Of a stretch of DNA of 11,570 bases, positions 1 to 7,247 are shown one piece after another. Numbering within the stretch: position 1 is the stretch's first letter; every line of letters starts with the position of its first letter. Below the pieces are notes generated by a model. That model was not told the DNA's origin, did no database searches, and was given only the letters and a program-made list of their open reading frames with translations. The DNA is taken from NCBI GenBank assembly GCA_945897545.1, contig CAMDGJ010000078.1:1-11570 (forward strand), in the 5' to 3' direction. This DNA comes from Flavobacterium psychrophilum. Its GTDB lineage: Bacteria; Bacteroidota; Bacteroidia; Flavobacteriales; Flavobacteriaceae. Made by a program: the position numbers and the translations under genes.

Positions 1-668
1 TTTTTAAAGAAATTCATATTGTCGCCTCCATTAGATAAATAATCATTGGTTGCAACATAATATAAAGTTTCTTTTTCAACCGGCTTTCCCTCAACTACTA
101 TGTTTTTAGCAACATTGTCCTTACTAATTGTAAAGGTGATTCCCGATAAAGGATGTGGTTTTTTTGTGGCGATAAAATAATCGACCAATTCAAAAATCTG
201 TTCTCCTTTTAACGCTATAACTACAAGACTATTTTCAAATGGCATTATTTCATAGGCAGTTCTAGTTGTAACATTTCCCTTGGGCAGTATAGACCGGATT
301 CCTCCGTGGTTGAGTATACACAAATCAATAGTCTTTTTTTCTCTTGCTTTAAAAACCATATTTCCTCTTTGCATAGTGGCATCTGCCATCAAATTGCCAA
401 TAGTAGTTTGCCATTTCCCACTACTTTTGTCCAAAGTTTCCGGACAGTAGGCTAAGACACTGTCTAATTCTTTATTGATGTGCTCTCGATAGGGTTTAAT
501 ATATTTTTCAATAGTTGGCTCTTGATATTCTTTATCAGTAATAGTTATTCTTTTTCCTTCTATTTTAGAAACCTGATAGTTTTGTTTACTGCAAGAAGTA
601 ATAAGAAAAAGTGTTAAGAATATAACAAAAAGTGTCAAAACACCATTATAGTTTTTTAGATTTACCAT
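1..668 (-). CDS. 5'-nucleotidase C-terminal domain lipoprotein (partial, C-terminus cut by window edge)
   Basis: Reading the minus strand from the ATG at 668 gives 222 residues with no stop before base 1. The N-terminus is a lipoprotein signal: hydrophobic residues 10-23, then the lipobox ITSC with the lipidated Cys at residue 26. The rest matches the C-terminal, nucleotide-binding domain of UshA-type 5'-nucleotidases: GNLMADA (91-97), NHGGIR (120-125), YEIMPFEN (139-146) and TNDYLSNGGDNM (207-218). In this family the NxGGIR arginine contacts the substrate and two aromatics stack on the base; F144 and Y210 are the likely equivalents. The metallophosphatase domain that carries the metal site in full-length UshA is absent upstream, since the signal peptide leads straight into the C-domain. 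The partner domain is probably a separate gene beyond the left edge; that is inference. The residues after Cys26 are not acidic, which suggests a periplasmic rather than surface location. Confidence 0.85.
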   Translation of the reverse strand, partial: MVNLKNYNGVLTLFVIFLTLFLITSCSKQNYQVSKIEGKRITITDKEYQEPTIEKYIKPYREHINKELDSVLAYCPETLDKSSGKWQTTIGNLMADATMQRGNMVFKAREKKTIDLCILNHGGIRSILPKGNVTTRTAYEIMPFENSLVVIALKGEQIFELVDYFIATKKPHPLSGITFTISKDNVAKNIVVEGKPVEKETLYYVATNDYLSNGGDNMNFFK

Positions 669-690
669 CCCTAATGCGACTTAAATTAAT

Positions 691-698
691 TAATTTTG
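691..698 (+). promoter_or_regulatory. Possible -7 element for the 717 gene
   Basis: TAATTTTG matches the Bacteroidota -7 consensus TAnnTTTG and lies 18 bases before the ATG at 717. No TTG is present at the 17-23 base distance expected for the -33 element, so this is half a promoter at best. The 669-716 gap separates divergent genes and must hold promoters for both directions; I could not find a convincing minus-strand one. Confidence 0.3.
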
Positions 699-716
699 TA
701 ACAAGGTAAAAGTAAT

Positions 717-1235
717 ATGTTTTTAAAATATATAAAGGATTATTTTTTAATTAGAATTTTAAAAAATAATTTTCGAAATGTAAAAAGTATTTCTTCTAGA
801 GTTCCGATACAAACGGTTGGCTTACTGATAGATGAAAGTTATTTTATAGAAAAGGAAGCCTTGCTTAAGGAGGTAATTGCAAATGGAATTTTAGAGAGTA
901 ACATCAAAATAATAGTTTACAGAGATAAAATCAACAAGAATGAGGTCTATTCCCAAACGACATTTGGTTTAAAACACCTTAATTGGAATTTGAAAATTAA
1001 TAATTTAGAAATAAATGATTTTATAAATCAGAAATTTAATTTGCTTATAAGTTATTACGATGTTGAGAAAGCTATTTTATTAAAAGTGACACACGATTCA
1101 AAAGCAGAATTCAAAGTTGGTTTTTCATCAATAGACAAGAAACTAAACCATTTAATGATCAATACGAATGCCGAAAATCATACTGTCTTTGTTCATGAAT
1201 TATTTAGGTATTTAAAAATATTAAACAAAATATAA
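717..1235 (+). CDS. Conserved hypothetical protein, probably DUF6913 family, upstream of dapA
   Basis: This encodes 172 residues, a soluble protein with no signal peptide or membrane segment. The start is the ATG at 717. I recognise no catalytic motif. The N-terminus is basic ([14 protein letters not shown]), followed by a beta-like stretch TVGLLIDE (33-40), a helix rich in E and K, and a mixed alpha/beta remainder. Proteins of this size directly before dapA are common in Flavobacteria and I believe they carry the label DUF6913, but that is from memory of gene order rather than a search. The stop is 8 bases before the dapA start, so the two are very likely cotranscribed. The gene is more AT-rich and richer in Ile, Lys and Asn than its neighbours, as expected of a weakly constrained protein. 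Function unknown. Confidence 0.75.
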   Translation: MFLKYIKDYFLIRILKNNFRNVKSISSRVPIQTVGLLIDESYFIEKEALLKEVIANGILESNIKIIVYRDKINKNEVYSQTTFGLKHLNWNLKINNLEINDFINQKFNLLISYYDVEKAILLKVTHDSKAEFKVGFSSIDKKLNHLMINTNAENHTVFVHELFRYLKILNKI

Positions 1236-1243
1236 AACAAATT

Positions 1244-2131
1244 ATGCAATCATTAATAGGTACAGGTGTTGCACTTGCAACTCCATTTAAAAAAGATTTA
1301 TCAATTGATACTGAAGCATTAATTAAAGTAGTTAATTTTTCCATAGATGGCGGGGTCGAATACCTTGTAATACTTGGCACAACAGCAGAAAATGCTACGA
1401 TGTCACAACCTGAAAAAGAATTTGTAATCAAAACTATAATCGACGCTAACAACGGAAGATTACCATTAGTTCTTGGAGTTGGAGGAAACAACACGATGGA
1501 AGTTGTCGAAGAATTAAAAACGAGAGATTTGTCACAATTTGTTGCCATTCTTTCAATATCACCCTATTATAATAAGCCAACACAAGAAGGGATATACCAA
1601 CATTTTAAAGCTGTTTCAGAGGCTTCACCAATTCCTGTTATTTTGTATAATGTTCCCAGTAGAACAGGAAGTAATGTATTGCCATCTACAGTGATGCGGT
1701 TAGCAAATGATTGTAAAAATATTGTAGCTATCAAAGAAGCAGCAGGAGACATAATTCAGGCAATGCAATTGTTAAAAAATAAACCAAAAGATTTTCTTGT
1801 CCTTTCTGGTGACGATATGATTGCTTTGCCAATGGTTTTAGCGGGAGGTTCCGGAGTTATATCTGTAATTGCCCAAGGTTTTCCCAAGGAATTTTCCGAA
1901 ATGATACGTTTAGGATTAAATAAAAAAGTCGATGAAGCCTTCAAAGTACAATACCTTCTTTCGGATGGTATTGATATGATTTTTGAGCAAGGTAATCCTG
2001 CCGGAATAAAACAAGTGTTTCAATCGTTGGGAATTGCTGAAAATACCGTTCGTTTACCATTAGTATCTGTAGACAATTCATTGGCCGATAGAATTGATCA
2101 TTTTGTCAAAAAAATCAATAAATTAGCATAA
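1244..2131 (+). CDS. dapA: 4-hydroxy-tetrahydrodipicolinate synthase
   Basis: DapA condenses pyruvate with aspartate semialdehyde, the first committed step towards diaminopimelate and lysine, in the cytoplasm. The 295 residues are close to the 292 of E. coli. Family landmarks are in order: GTTAENAT (45-52), holding the active-site Thr pair; PYYNKP (107-112), with the Tyr donated across the dimer; YNVPSRTG (135-142), with Tyr135 and the substrate-binding Arg140; the Schiff-base Lys164 in IKEAAGD; and GGSGVISV after SGDD. All catalytic residues are present. At the lysine-binding allosteric site the equivalents of E. coli Asn80 and Glu84 are kept (Asn82, Glu86), but His53 and His56 are Gln55 and Lys58. 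Lys at position 56 has been linked to lysine-insensitive enzymes, so feedback control may be weak; this is inference. It probably shares a transcript with the small gene 8 bases upstream. Confidence 0.97.
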   Translation: MQSLIGTGVALATPFKKDLSIDTEALIKVVNFSIDGGVEYLVILGTTAENATMSQPEKEFVIKTIIDANNGRLPLVLGVGGNNTMEVVEELKTRDLSQFVAILSISPYYNKPTQEGIYQHFKAVSEASPIPVILYNVPSRTGSNVLPSTVMRLANDCKNIVAIKEAAGDIIQAMQLLKNKPKDFLVLSGDDMIALPMVLAGGSGVISVIAQGFPKEFSEMIRLGLNKKVDEAFKVQYLLSDGIDMIFEQGNPAGIKQVFQSLGIAENTVRLPLVSVDNSLADRIDHFVKKINKLA

Positions 2132-2136
2132 AAACC

Positions 2137-2173
2137 ACCACTTTTTTTAATAAAAAATATATTTTGTAGTGGT
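2137..2173. repeat. Wide inverted repeat ACCACT...AGTGGT after dapA
   Basis: ACCACT (2137-2142) and AGTGGT (2168-2173) are exact reverse complements about 25 bases apart, and the interval itself contains TTTTTT-AAT-AAAAAA (2143-2157). The right arm lies in the spacer of the bamD promoter. There is no T-run after the right arm, so it is not a standard intrinsic terminator. It may be a folding element or chance in AT-rich DNA. Confidence 0.25.
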
Positions 2174-2193
2174 CAAATTAATACCTAAATTTG
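2164..2193 (+). promoter_or_regulatory. Promoter of the bamD operon, TTG-N19-TAAATTTG
   Basis: TTG at 2164-2166 and TAAATTTG at 2186-2193 are separated by exactly 19 bases, a full match to the Bacteroidota consensus TTG-N19-TAnnTTTG. Transcription would start near 2197-2200, giving a leader of about 65 bases before the bamD ATG. The placement between dapA and bamD suggests that bamD-rpoZ-coaBC-DUF4835-recN can be transcribed independently of dapA. Confidence 0.7.
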
Positions 2194-2195
2194 CC

Positions 2196-2209
2196 ACCGA
2201 AACTTCGGT
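2196..2209. repeat. Perfect palindrome ACCGAA-AC-TTCGGT at the predicted bamD start site
   Basis: Two 6-base arms with a 2-base centre sit exactly where the promoter at 2164-2193 predicts transcription to begin. As RNA it would be a small hairpin at or near the 5' end; as DNA it could be an operator. A second perfect repeat, AAAGTT-AA-AACTTT, lies at 2220-2233 in the same leader. No regulator is identifiable. Confidence 0.4.
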
Positions 2210-2263
2210 ATGATATTTGAAAGTTAAAACTTTTCGTAAATCATAAAAAAAGTAAATAAAAAA

Positions 2264-3103
2264 ATGAAATCGAAGATTCACGAACTCAAAAAAAAATATA
2301 AAATTGTGAGTAAAAAAATAATATCGTTGTTGCTTCTTGTCTTATTTTTTGGCTCTTGTAGTGAATACCAAAAAGCGTTGAAATCAGAAGATGTTGCAGT
2401 CAAATTTGAAATGTGTACTAAATTATATGATACAGGAAAATATAACGATGCTATAAGACTTATTGAACAAATTGCGCCAGCTTATAGAGGAAAACCTCAA
2501 GCTGAGAAATTGTTTTATATGTTTTCAATGTCATATTACAATACAAAACAATATTATTTAGCGGCTTATCAATTTGAAAGTTTCGTTTCGGGTTATCCTA
2601 AAAGCGAAAAAGTAGAAGAAGCGGCGTATCTAGGAGCAAAGTGTTTTTCAAAGCTTTCCCCAGTATATAGTTTAGACCAAACGGATACAGTAAAAGCAAT
2701 AGATAAGCTACAAGGATTTATAGATTCGTATCCAAATTCCACCTATTTGCCAGAAGCGAATAAAACATTAAGAGAATTAAATGATAAAATAGAACTAAAA
2801 GTATTTGAAAACGCTAAACAGTACAATACTATTTTTGATTATAAATCAGCAATGGTAGCTCTAGATAATTTCATATCTGATTATCCTGGAACACCTTATA
2901 AGGAAGATGCTCTTTTTTATAAATTTGATTCATCGTACCAATTAGGAATAAATAGTATTCCAGCAAAAATGGAAGAAAGATTAAATATAGCTAAGACTGC
3001 CTACTTGAGTTTAATTAAATTTAAACCAGAAACAAAATATAAAAAGATTGCGGACGAAATGATGGTTCGAATCGAAACAGATTTAAAGAATTTCACTAAA
3101 TAA
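2264..3103 (+). CDS. bamD: Outer membrane protein assembly factor BamD (lipoprotein)
   Basis: BamD is the essential lipoprotein partner of BamA in the complex that folds beta-barrel proteins into the outer membrane. The 279 residues start with a basic stretch and a hydrophobic core (19-29), then the lipobox FGSC with Cys32. The mature part is helical with tetratricopeptide-type repeats: LYDTGKYNDAIRLIEQI (54-70), the YYNTKQYYLAAYQFESFVSGYP region (91-112), AIDKLQGFIDSYP (145-157) and YKSAMVALDNFISDYPGTPY (193-212). The recurrent F-I/V-x-x-YP ending is typical of BamD. The ATG at 2264 leaves an unusually long 20-residue tail before the hydrophobic core. A GTG at 2306 would give a more ordinary signal peptide, so the true start is uncertain. 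The rpoZ-like gene follows after 8 bases. Confidence 0.93.
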   Translation: MKSKIHELKKKYKIVSKKIISLLLLVLFFGSCSEYQKALKSEDVAVKFEMCTKLYDTGKYNDAIRLIEQIAPAYRGKPQAEKLFYMFSMSYYNTKQYYLAAYQFESFVSGYPKSEKVEEAAYLGAKCFSKLSPVYSLDQTDTVKAIDKLQGFIDSYPNSTYLPEANKTLRELNDKIELKVFENAKQYNTIFDYKSAMVALDNFISDYPGTPYKEDALFYKFDSSYQLGINSIPAKMEERLNIAKTAYLSLIKFKPETKYKKIADEMMVRIETDLKNFTK

Positions 3104-3111
3104 ATAAAGTC

Positions 3112-3429
3112 ATGGATTTAAGAAAGACAAATGCTCCGGTAAACACGATAACTTACAATAAAAATGTTATTGAAGAGCCTACAGGGAATGTGTATGAAGC
3201 TATAACAATTATGGCTAAAAGAGCAAACCAAATCAATTCTGAAATCAAAAAAGAATTGACAGAAAAACTCGAAGAGTTTGCTACTTACAATGATAGTCTT
3301 GAAGAAGTTTTTGAAAACAAAGAGCAAATCGAAGTGTCGAAATTCTACGAAAAATTGCCTAAACCACACGCTTTGGCAGTTCAAGAATGGTTAGATGGTA
3401 AAATCTACCATAGAGAAGGAACTAAATAA
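3112..3429 (+). CDS. rpoZ: DNA-directed RNA polymerase subunit omega, Bacteroidota type
   Basis: This 105-residue acidic-basic helical protein resembles the divergent omega subunit of Bacteroidota. Omega binds the beta' subunit, helps RNA polymerase assemble, and contributes to ppGpp response in some bacteria. The segment GNVYEAITIMAKRANQIN (25-42) corresponds to the conserved omega helix of the Rpb6/omega fold, where the E. coli protein has a run ending in AARRARQM. A charged helix follows (44-70), and the end is family-like (KPHALAVQEWLDGKIYH). The identification rests on this helix, the length and the position between bamD and coaBC, an order common in Flavobacteria. It is spaced 8 bases from each neighbour, so it lies inside the bamD operon. 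There is no Shine-Dalgarno sequence. Confidence 0.85.
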   Translation: MDLRKTNAPVNTITYNKNVIEEPTGNVYEAITIMAKRANQINSEIKKELTEKLEEFATYNDSLEEVFENKEQIEVSKFYEKLPKPHALAVQEWLDGKIYHREGTK

Positions 3430-3437
3430 TAGTTGTA

Positions 3438-4643
3438 ATGTCAGTTTTAAAAGGGAAAAATATTTTGCTGGGTGTATCTGGTGGAATTGCAGCCTATAAA
3501 ACAGCTTCATTAGTTAGACTTTTTATAAAAGCAGGTGCACATGTCCAAGTGATAATGACACCTGCTTCTAAGGATTTTATAACGCCACTTACGTTATCGA
3601 CCTTATCCAAAAATCCTGTACATTCTAGTTTTTATCAGGACGAAAATAATGAAACATGGAATAACCATGTCGAATTAGGTCTTTGGGCAGATCTAATCGT
3701 TATCGCTCCAGCGACAGCAAACACTTTGTCTAAGATGGCAAATGGTGCTTGCGACAATCTTTTAATTGCTACTTATTTATCGGCTAAATGTCCTGTTTAT
3801 TTTGCTCCAGCAATGGATTTGGATATGTATATTCATCCATCAACAATAGAGAGTTTTAATACATTGAAATTATTTGGAAACACCATAATTCCTGCCGAAA
3901 GTGGTGAATTAGCAAGCGGCTTGTCTGGTGAAGGAAGAATGGCTGAACCAGAACATATTGTCGCTTTTTTGGAGGCTGATTTAGAAAGTAAATTGCCTCT
4001 CAAAGGAAAAAAAATACTCATTACTGCAGGACCGACATACGAAGCAATAGATCCTGTGCGTTTTATAGGAAATCATTCTTCGGGGAAAATGGGTTTTGAT
4101 ATTGCACAAAGTGCTGCAAATCTGGGAGCTTCGGTGATCTTAGTCTCTGGGCCTACTCATTACAAAATCGAAAATGATTTGGTTAAAGTAATTCCTGTAG
4201 TTTCAGCTCAAGAAATGTATGAAGCTTGCCATAATTATTTTGAAAGTGTTGATGTGGCTATTGCGGCAGCAGCCGTCTCAGATTATAGACCAAAGAGTGT
4301 TGCGCTGAATAAAATTAAAAAAGTTGCTGATAGTTTTACTATTGAAATCGAAAAAACGAAAGATATTCTAGCTTCTTTAGGCGAAATCAAGAAAAATCAG
4401 TTTTTGATAGGCTTTGCATTAGAAACCGAAAATGAAATTGAAAATGCGAAGTTGAAAATTCAGAAAAAAAACTTAGATTTGATAGTTCTTAATTCCTTGC
4501 AAGATGAAGGAGCCGGTTTTGGAAAACTGACGAATAAAATTACTTTTATAGACAAAAATTTCAAGGTTGAACCTATGAAATTAAAGTCAAAAGAAGCTGT
4601 TGCCATTGATATTTTAAACAAAGTTATTGAACATTATTTATGA
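3438..4643 (+). CDS. coaBC: Bifunctional phosphopantothenoylcysteine decarboxylase / phosphopantothenate-cysteine ligase
   Basis: CoaBC joins cysteine to 4'-phosphopantothenate using CTP, then decarboxylates the product to 4'-phosphopantetheine, the second and third steps from pantothenate to CoA. The 401 residues carry the FMN-binding decarboxylase first (about 1-185) and the ligase second (about 187-401). Decarboxylase marks are LGVSGGIAAYKT (11-22), the catalytic His77 in HVELGLWAD, and PATANTLSKMANG. Ligase marks are ITAGPTYEAIDPVRFIGN (195-212), where Asn212 matches E. coli Asn210, then SSGKMG, AAAAVSDYRP and KIKK (292-295, matching the region of E. coli Lys289). Two decarboxylase residues are unusual: the PxMNxxM motif reads PAMDLDM (Asp127 for Asn125), and the flap reads ELASGLSGEGRM (Ser160 for catalytic Cys158). 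I believe both recur in Bacteroidota. The stop overlaps the next start as ATGA. Confidence 0.96.
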   Translation: MSVLKGKNILLGVSGGIAAYKTASLVRLFIKAGAHVQVIMTPASKDFITPLTLSTLSKNPVHSSFYQDENNETWNNHVELGLWADLIVIAPATANTLSKMANGACDNLLIATYLSAKCPVYFAPAMDLDMYIHPSTIESFNTLKLFGNTIIPAESGELASGLSGEGRMAEPEHIVAFLEADLESKLPLKGKKILITAGPTYEAIDPVRFIGNHSSGKMGFDIAQSAANLGASVILVSGPTHYKIENDLVKVIPVVSAQEMYEACHNYFESVDVAIAAAAVSDYRPKSVALNKIKKVADSFTIEIEKTKDILASLGEIKKNQFLIGFALETENEIENAKLKIQKKNLDLIVLNSLQDEGAGFGKLTNKITFIDKNFKVEPMKLKSKEAVAIDILNKVIEHYL

Positions 4644-5530
4644 ACAAAATAATTGCTTTTCTCTTTCTAGTATTGACTTCTGCTTTCATTCAAGCGCAAG
4701 AGTTGAATTGTACGGTAACCGTAAATACGCAAAATCTATCAAATTCAAATCAACAAGTTTTCAAAACCTTGGAAACATCCTTAAACGAGTTTGTAAATCA
4801 AACCCAATGGACTGGTAAAGTATATAAACAAAACGAAAAAATAAATTGTTCGATGTTTATCCTTATTTCATCAAACAATTCAGATCAATTCGTGGCAACA
4901 ATCCAGGTTCAATCTTCACGTCTAGTTTACGACTCTTCTTACAGTTCTCCGGTGGTTAATTTTAATGATAAAGATTTTAGTTTTAGTTATACCCAGTTTC
5001 AACAATTAGTTTTTAATCCAGCTGAATTTGATTCAAATCTAGTTTCGGTACTCTCTTTTTATAGTTATTTAATATTAGGAATGGATGCAGATACATTTGT
5101 TCCACTTTCTGGAGATTCCTATTTTGATATTGCGCAAAACATTTCAAATGTCGCGCAACAAAGCGGCTACAAAGGTTGGAATCAATCTGATGGGAGTCTA
5201 CAAAGTAGGTATTTTTTGATTCGTGATTTATTAGCTCCTGCCTATAATGAGGTTCGTCAAGCATCATTTCTGTATCACTCTGGCTTGGATACGATGAGTA
5301 ATGATTTGAAAGGTGCTAAAGAAAAAATTAAGACCTCCTTACTCAATCTAGGGAAATTCAATACAACTAAACCAAATGCTCTTTTGACTCGCGTATTTTT
5401 TGATGCCAAATCAGATGAAATAGAATCAATTTTTTCAGGTGGACCTAGTGTTTCCATCACAGATTTAGTGGAAAGTTTGAATAATACTTCGCCTTTGAAT
5501 TCTTCAAAATGGGCGTTGCTTAAATATTAA
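4640..5530 (+). CDS. DUF4835 family secreted protein
   Basis: This is a 296-residue exported protein. Residues 1-19 form a signal peptide (MNKIIAFLFLVLTSAFIQA) with likely cleavage before QEL, leaving a periplasmic or outer-membrane-associated product. The mature part is rich in Asn, Ser and Gln with alternating strand-like segments. It includes LETSLNEFVNQTQWTG (residues 43-58), the centre YSYLILGMDADTF, and RYFLIRDLLAPAYNEVRQASFLYHSGLD. It lacks a lipobox and transmembrane segments. The pattern and the place between coaBC and recN fit the Bacteroidota family labelled DUF4835, whose function is unknown. The ATG at 4640 overlaps the coaBC stop by 4 bases, implying translational coupling. A shared transcript with bamD makes an envelope role plausible, but nothing in the sequence proves it. 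Confidence 0.85.
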   Translation: MNKIIAFLFLVLTSAFIQAQELNCTVTVNTQNLSNSNQQVFKTLETSLNEFVNQTQWTGKVYKQNEKINCSMFILISSNNSDQFVATIQVQSSRLVYDSSYSSPVVNFNDKDFSFSYTQFQQLVFNPAEFDSNLVSVLSFYSYLILGMDADTFVPLSGDSYFDIAQNISNVAQQSGYKGWNQSDGSLQSRYFLIRDLLAPAYNEVRQASFLYHSGLDTMSNDLKGAKEKIKTSLLNLGKFNTTKPNALLTRVFFDAKSDEIESIFSGGPSVSITDLVESLNNTSPLNSSKWALLKY

Positions 5531-5582
5531 TTGGGCGTCGAATTTGTAACTTATTTGCAATTCTCTTTACAAAAAAATATAA

Positions 5583-7247
5583 ATGATAACTTCTCTATCG
5601 ATAAAAAACTATGCATTAATAGAAAAATTAGCTATCGATTTTTCAAAAGGTTTTTCGATTATAACAGGTGAAACTGGAGCAGGAAAATCAATAATATTGG
5701 GCGCTTTGGGATTGGTTTTAGGTAAAAGAGCCGATTTGACATCTCTTAAAAACAAAGAAGAAAAGTGTGTCATTGAAGCTTATTTTGACATCTCAAAATA
5801 CAATCTACTTCCTTTTTTTGAAGCCAACGATTTAGATTACGAGGATGAAACTATCATTCGTCGTGAAATTCTGCCTTCGGGAAAATCAAGGGCATTTATC
5901 AATGACAGTCCAGTAAATCTTCAGGAATTGCAGGAATTGAGTTTGTTCCTAATTGATATTCATTCGCAACATCAAACCCAAGAACTTTCGGAAGAAAAAG
6001 TACAATTCGAAATTATCGATGCCATTGCTCATAACCAAACCACTATTTTGGAATATCAAGTGCTTTTGAAAAGTTATAAATCGGATAAATCCAAATTAAA
6101 TGCACTTCTAAAAAAGCAGTCTGAATCTTCAAAAGAGCAGGAGTATAATAATTTTTTGTTAGAGGAGCTGGTTTTGGCACAATTAAAATCTGGCGAGCAA
6201 GAAACGCTGGAAGCTGATTTCGAAAAATTGAACAATGTCGAAATTATCAAAGAGTCTATAGATAAATCCTTGGCTATAGCCAATGAAGAACAAATAGGAG
6301 TGATGCATAATTTGACAGAAACTAAAATCGCACTCCAAAAAATCGCTTCTTTTTCACCAGCATATCATTCTTTATTGGAGCGAATTACGAGCATTGCTAT
6401 CGAATTTGATGATATTTCAGCTGAATTGAATCGTTGTTCGGAAAAACTTATTAATGATCCGGAACAATTAGATTTAATCAGCCAAAAGTTGCAATTGCTG
6501 TACAATTTGCAAAAGAAGCACCAAGTTTCTTCAGTTGACGAATTAATCGAAATCCAAACTAATCTTGAAAACACCGTTTTGGAATTAGGAAATATGGAAG
6601 AAGAAATTACGGCTTTAACCGATATAATTCATCTAAAAACTCGTTCTTTAGATGCTTTGTCTGATGGAATTCATGACCAAAGATTAGAATCCATACCAGT
6701 TTTATCCCAAAAATTAACCATGATTTTAGAAACCTTGGGAATGCCAAACGTTCGTTTCAAAATGGACATTAACAGGAGTTCTACTTATTTCGAAAACGGA
6801 AAAGACGAACTCCAATTTTTATTTTCTGCCAATAAAGGAACTGATTTTGGATTGCTGAAAAAAGTTGCTTCCGGTGGAGAAATGTCCAGAATTATGCTGG
6901 CCGTGAAGGCAATATTAGCACAATCCCGAAGCCTCGGGACTAAATTGCCTACGCTTATTTTTGATGAAATTGACTCAGGAGTTTCGGGAGAAATTGCCAA
7001 TAGAATGGGCGAGATTATGAAAGAAATGAGTCAAAGTATGCAGATTTTTGCCATTACACATTTACCGCAAATAGCCTCAAAAGGAACTTCGCATTTTAAA
7101 GTTTCAAAATCAACAATTGGAGAGGACACACAATCAGAATTAAAATTATTGTCTAACGATGAACGAGTTGTTGAAATAGCTCAAATGTTGTCAGGAAATG
7201 TAATTACAGACTCGGCATTAAACCACGCAAAAGCCTTGCTGAACTAA
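5583..7247 (+). CDS. recN: DNA repair protein RecN
   Basis: RecN is an SMC-like ATPase that binds DNA ends and helps RecA-dependent repair of double-strand breaks. At 554 residues it is standard length. The N-terminal ATPase half has Walker A GETGAGKS (29-36) after SIKNYALIEKL, then HSQHQTQ, characteristic of RecN. The middle (about 150-380) is a charged coiled coil with a short turn. The C-terminal half has the ABC signature SGGEMSR (430-436), Walker B TLIFDEIDSGVSG with Asp461 and Glu462, and the switch histidine in ITHLPQIA. Nothing is truncated. The start is the ATG at 5583, 52 bases after the DUF4835 stop. No clear promoter is seen in that gap, so read-through from the bamD operon is likely. 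I see no LexA-type box. Confidence 0.97.
   Translation: MITSLSIKNYALIEKLAIDFSKGFSIITGETGAGKSIILGALGLVLGKRADLTSLKNKEEKCVIEAYFDISKYNLLPFFEANDLDYEDETIIRREILPSGKSRAFINDSPVNLQELQELSLFLIDIHSQHQTQELSEEKVQFEIIDAIAHNQTTILEYQVLLKSYKSDKSKLNALLKKQSESSKEQEYNNFLLEELVLAQLKSGEQETLEADFEKLNNVEIIKESIDKSLAIANEEQIGVMHNLTETKIALQKIASFSPAYHSLLERITSIAIEFDDISAELNRCSEKLINDPEQLDLISQKLQLLYNLQKKHQVSSVDELIEIQTNLENTVLELGNMEEEITALTDIIHLKTRSLDALSDGIHDQRLESIPVLSQKLTMILETLGMPNVRFKMDINRSSTYFENGKDELQFLFSANKGTDFGLLKKVASGGEMSRIMLAVKAILAQSRSLGTKLPTLIFDEIDSGVSGEIANRMGEIMKEMSQSMQIFAITHLPQIASKGTSHFKVSKSTIGEDTQSELKLLSNDERVVEIAQMLSGNVITDSALNHAKALLN

Noticed and set aside
1204..1548. Minus-strand open frame of 114 codons
   Set aside because: It is antisense to the well-conserved 5' part of dapA; no motif or promoter supports it.
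2137..2173. Inverted repeat ACCACT...AGTGGT as a terminator for dapA
   Set aside because: The arms are 25 bases apart, the interior does not extend the stem, and no T-run follows the right arm. Kept only as a low-confidence repeat.
3118..3384. Minus-strand open frame of 88 codons, Phe/Cys-rich
   Set aside because: It is the complement of the Glu/Lys-rich omega gene, which explains its composition.
5531..5582. Promoter for recN in the 52-base gap
   Set aside because: TTG and TTATTTG occur, but the -7 does not match TAnnTTTG at the right spacing; read-through from upstream is simpler.
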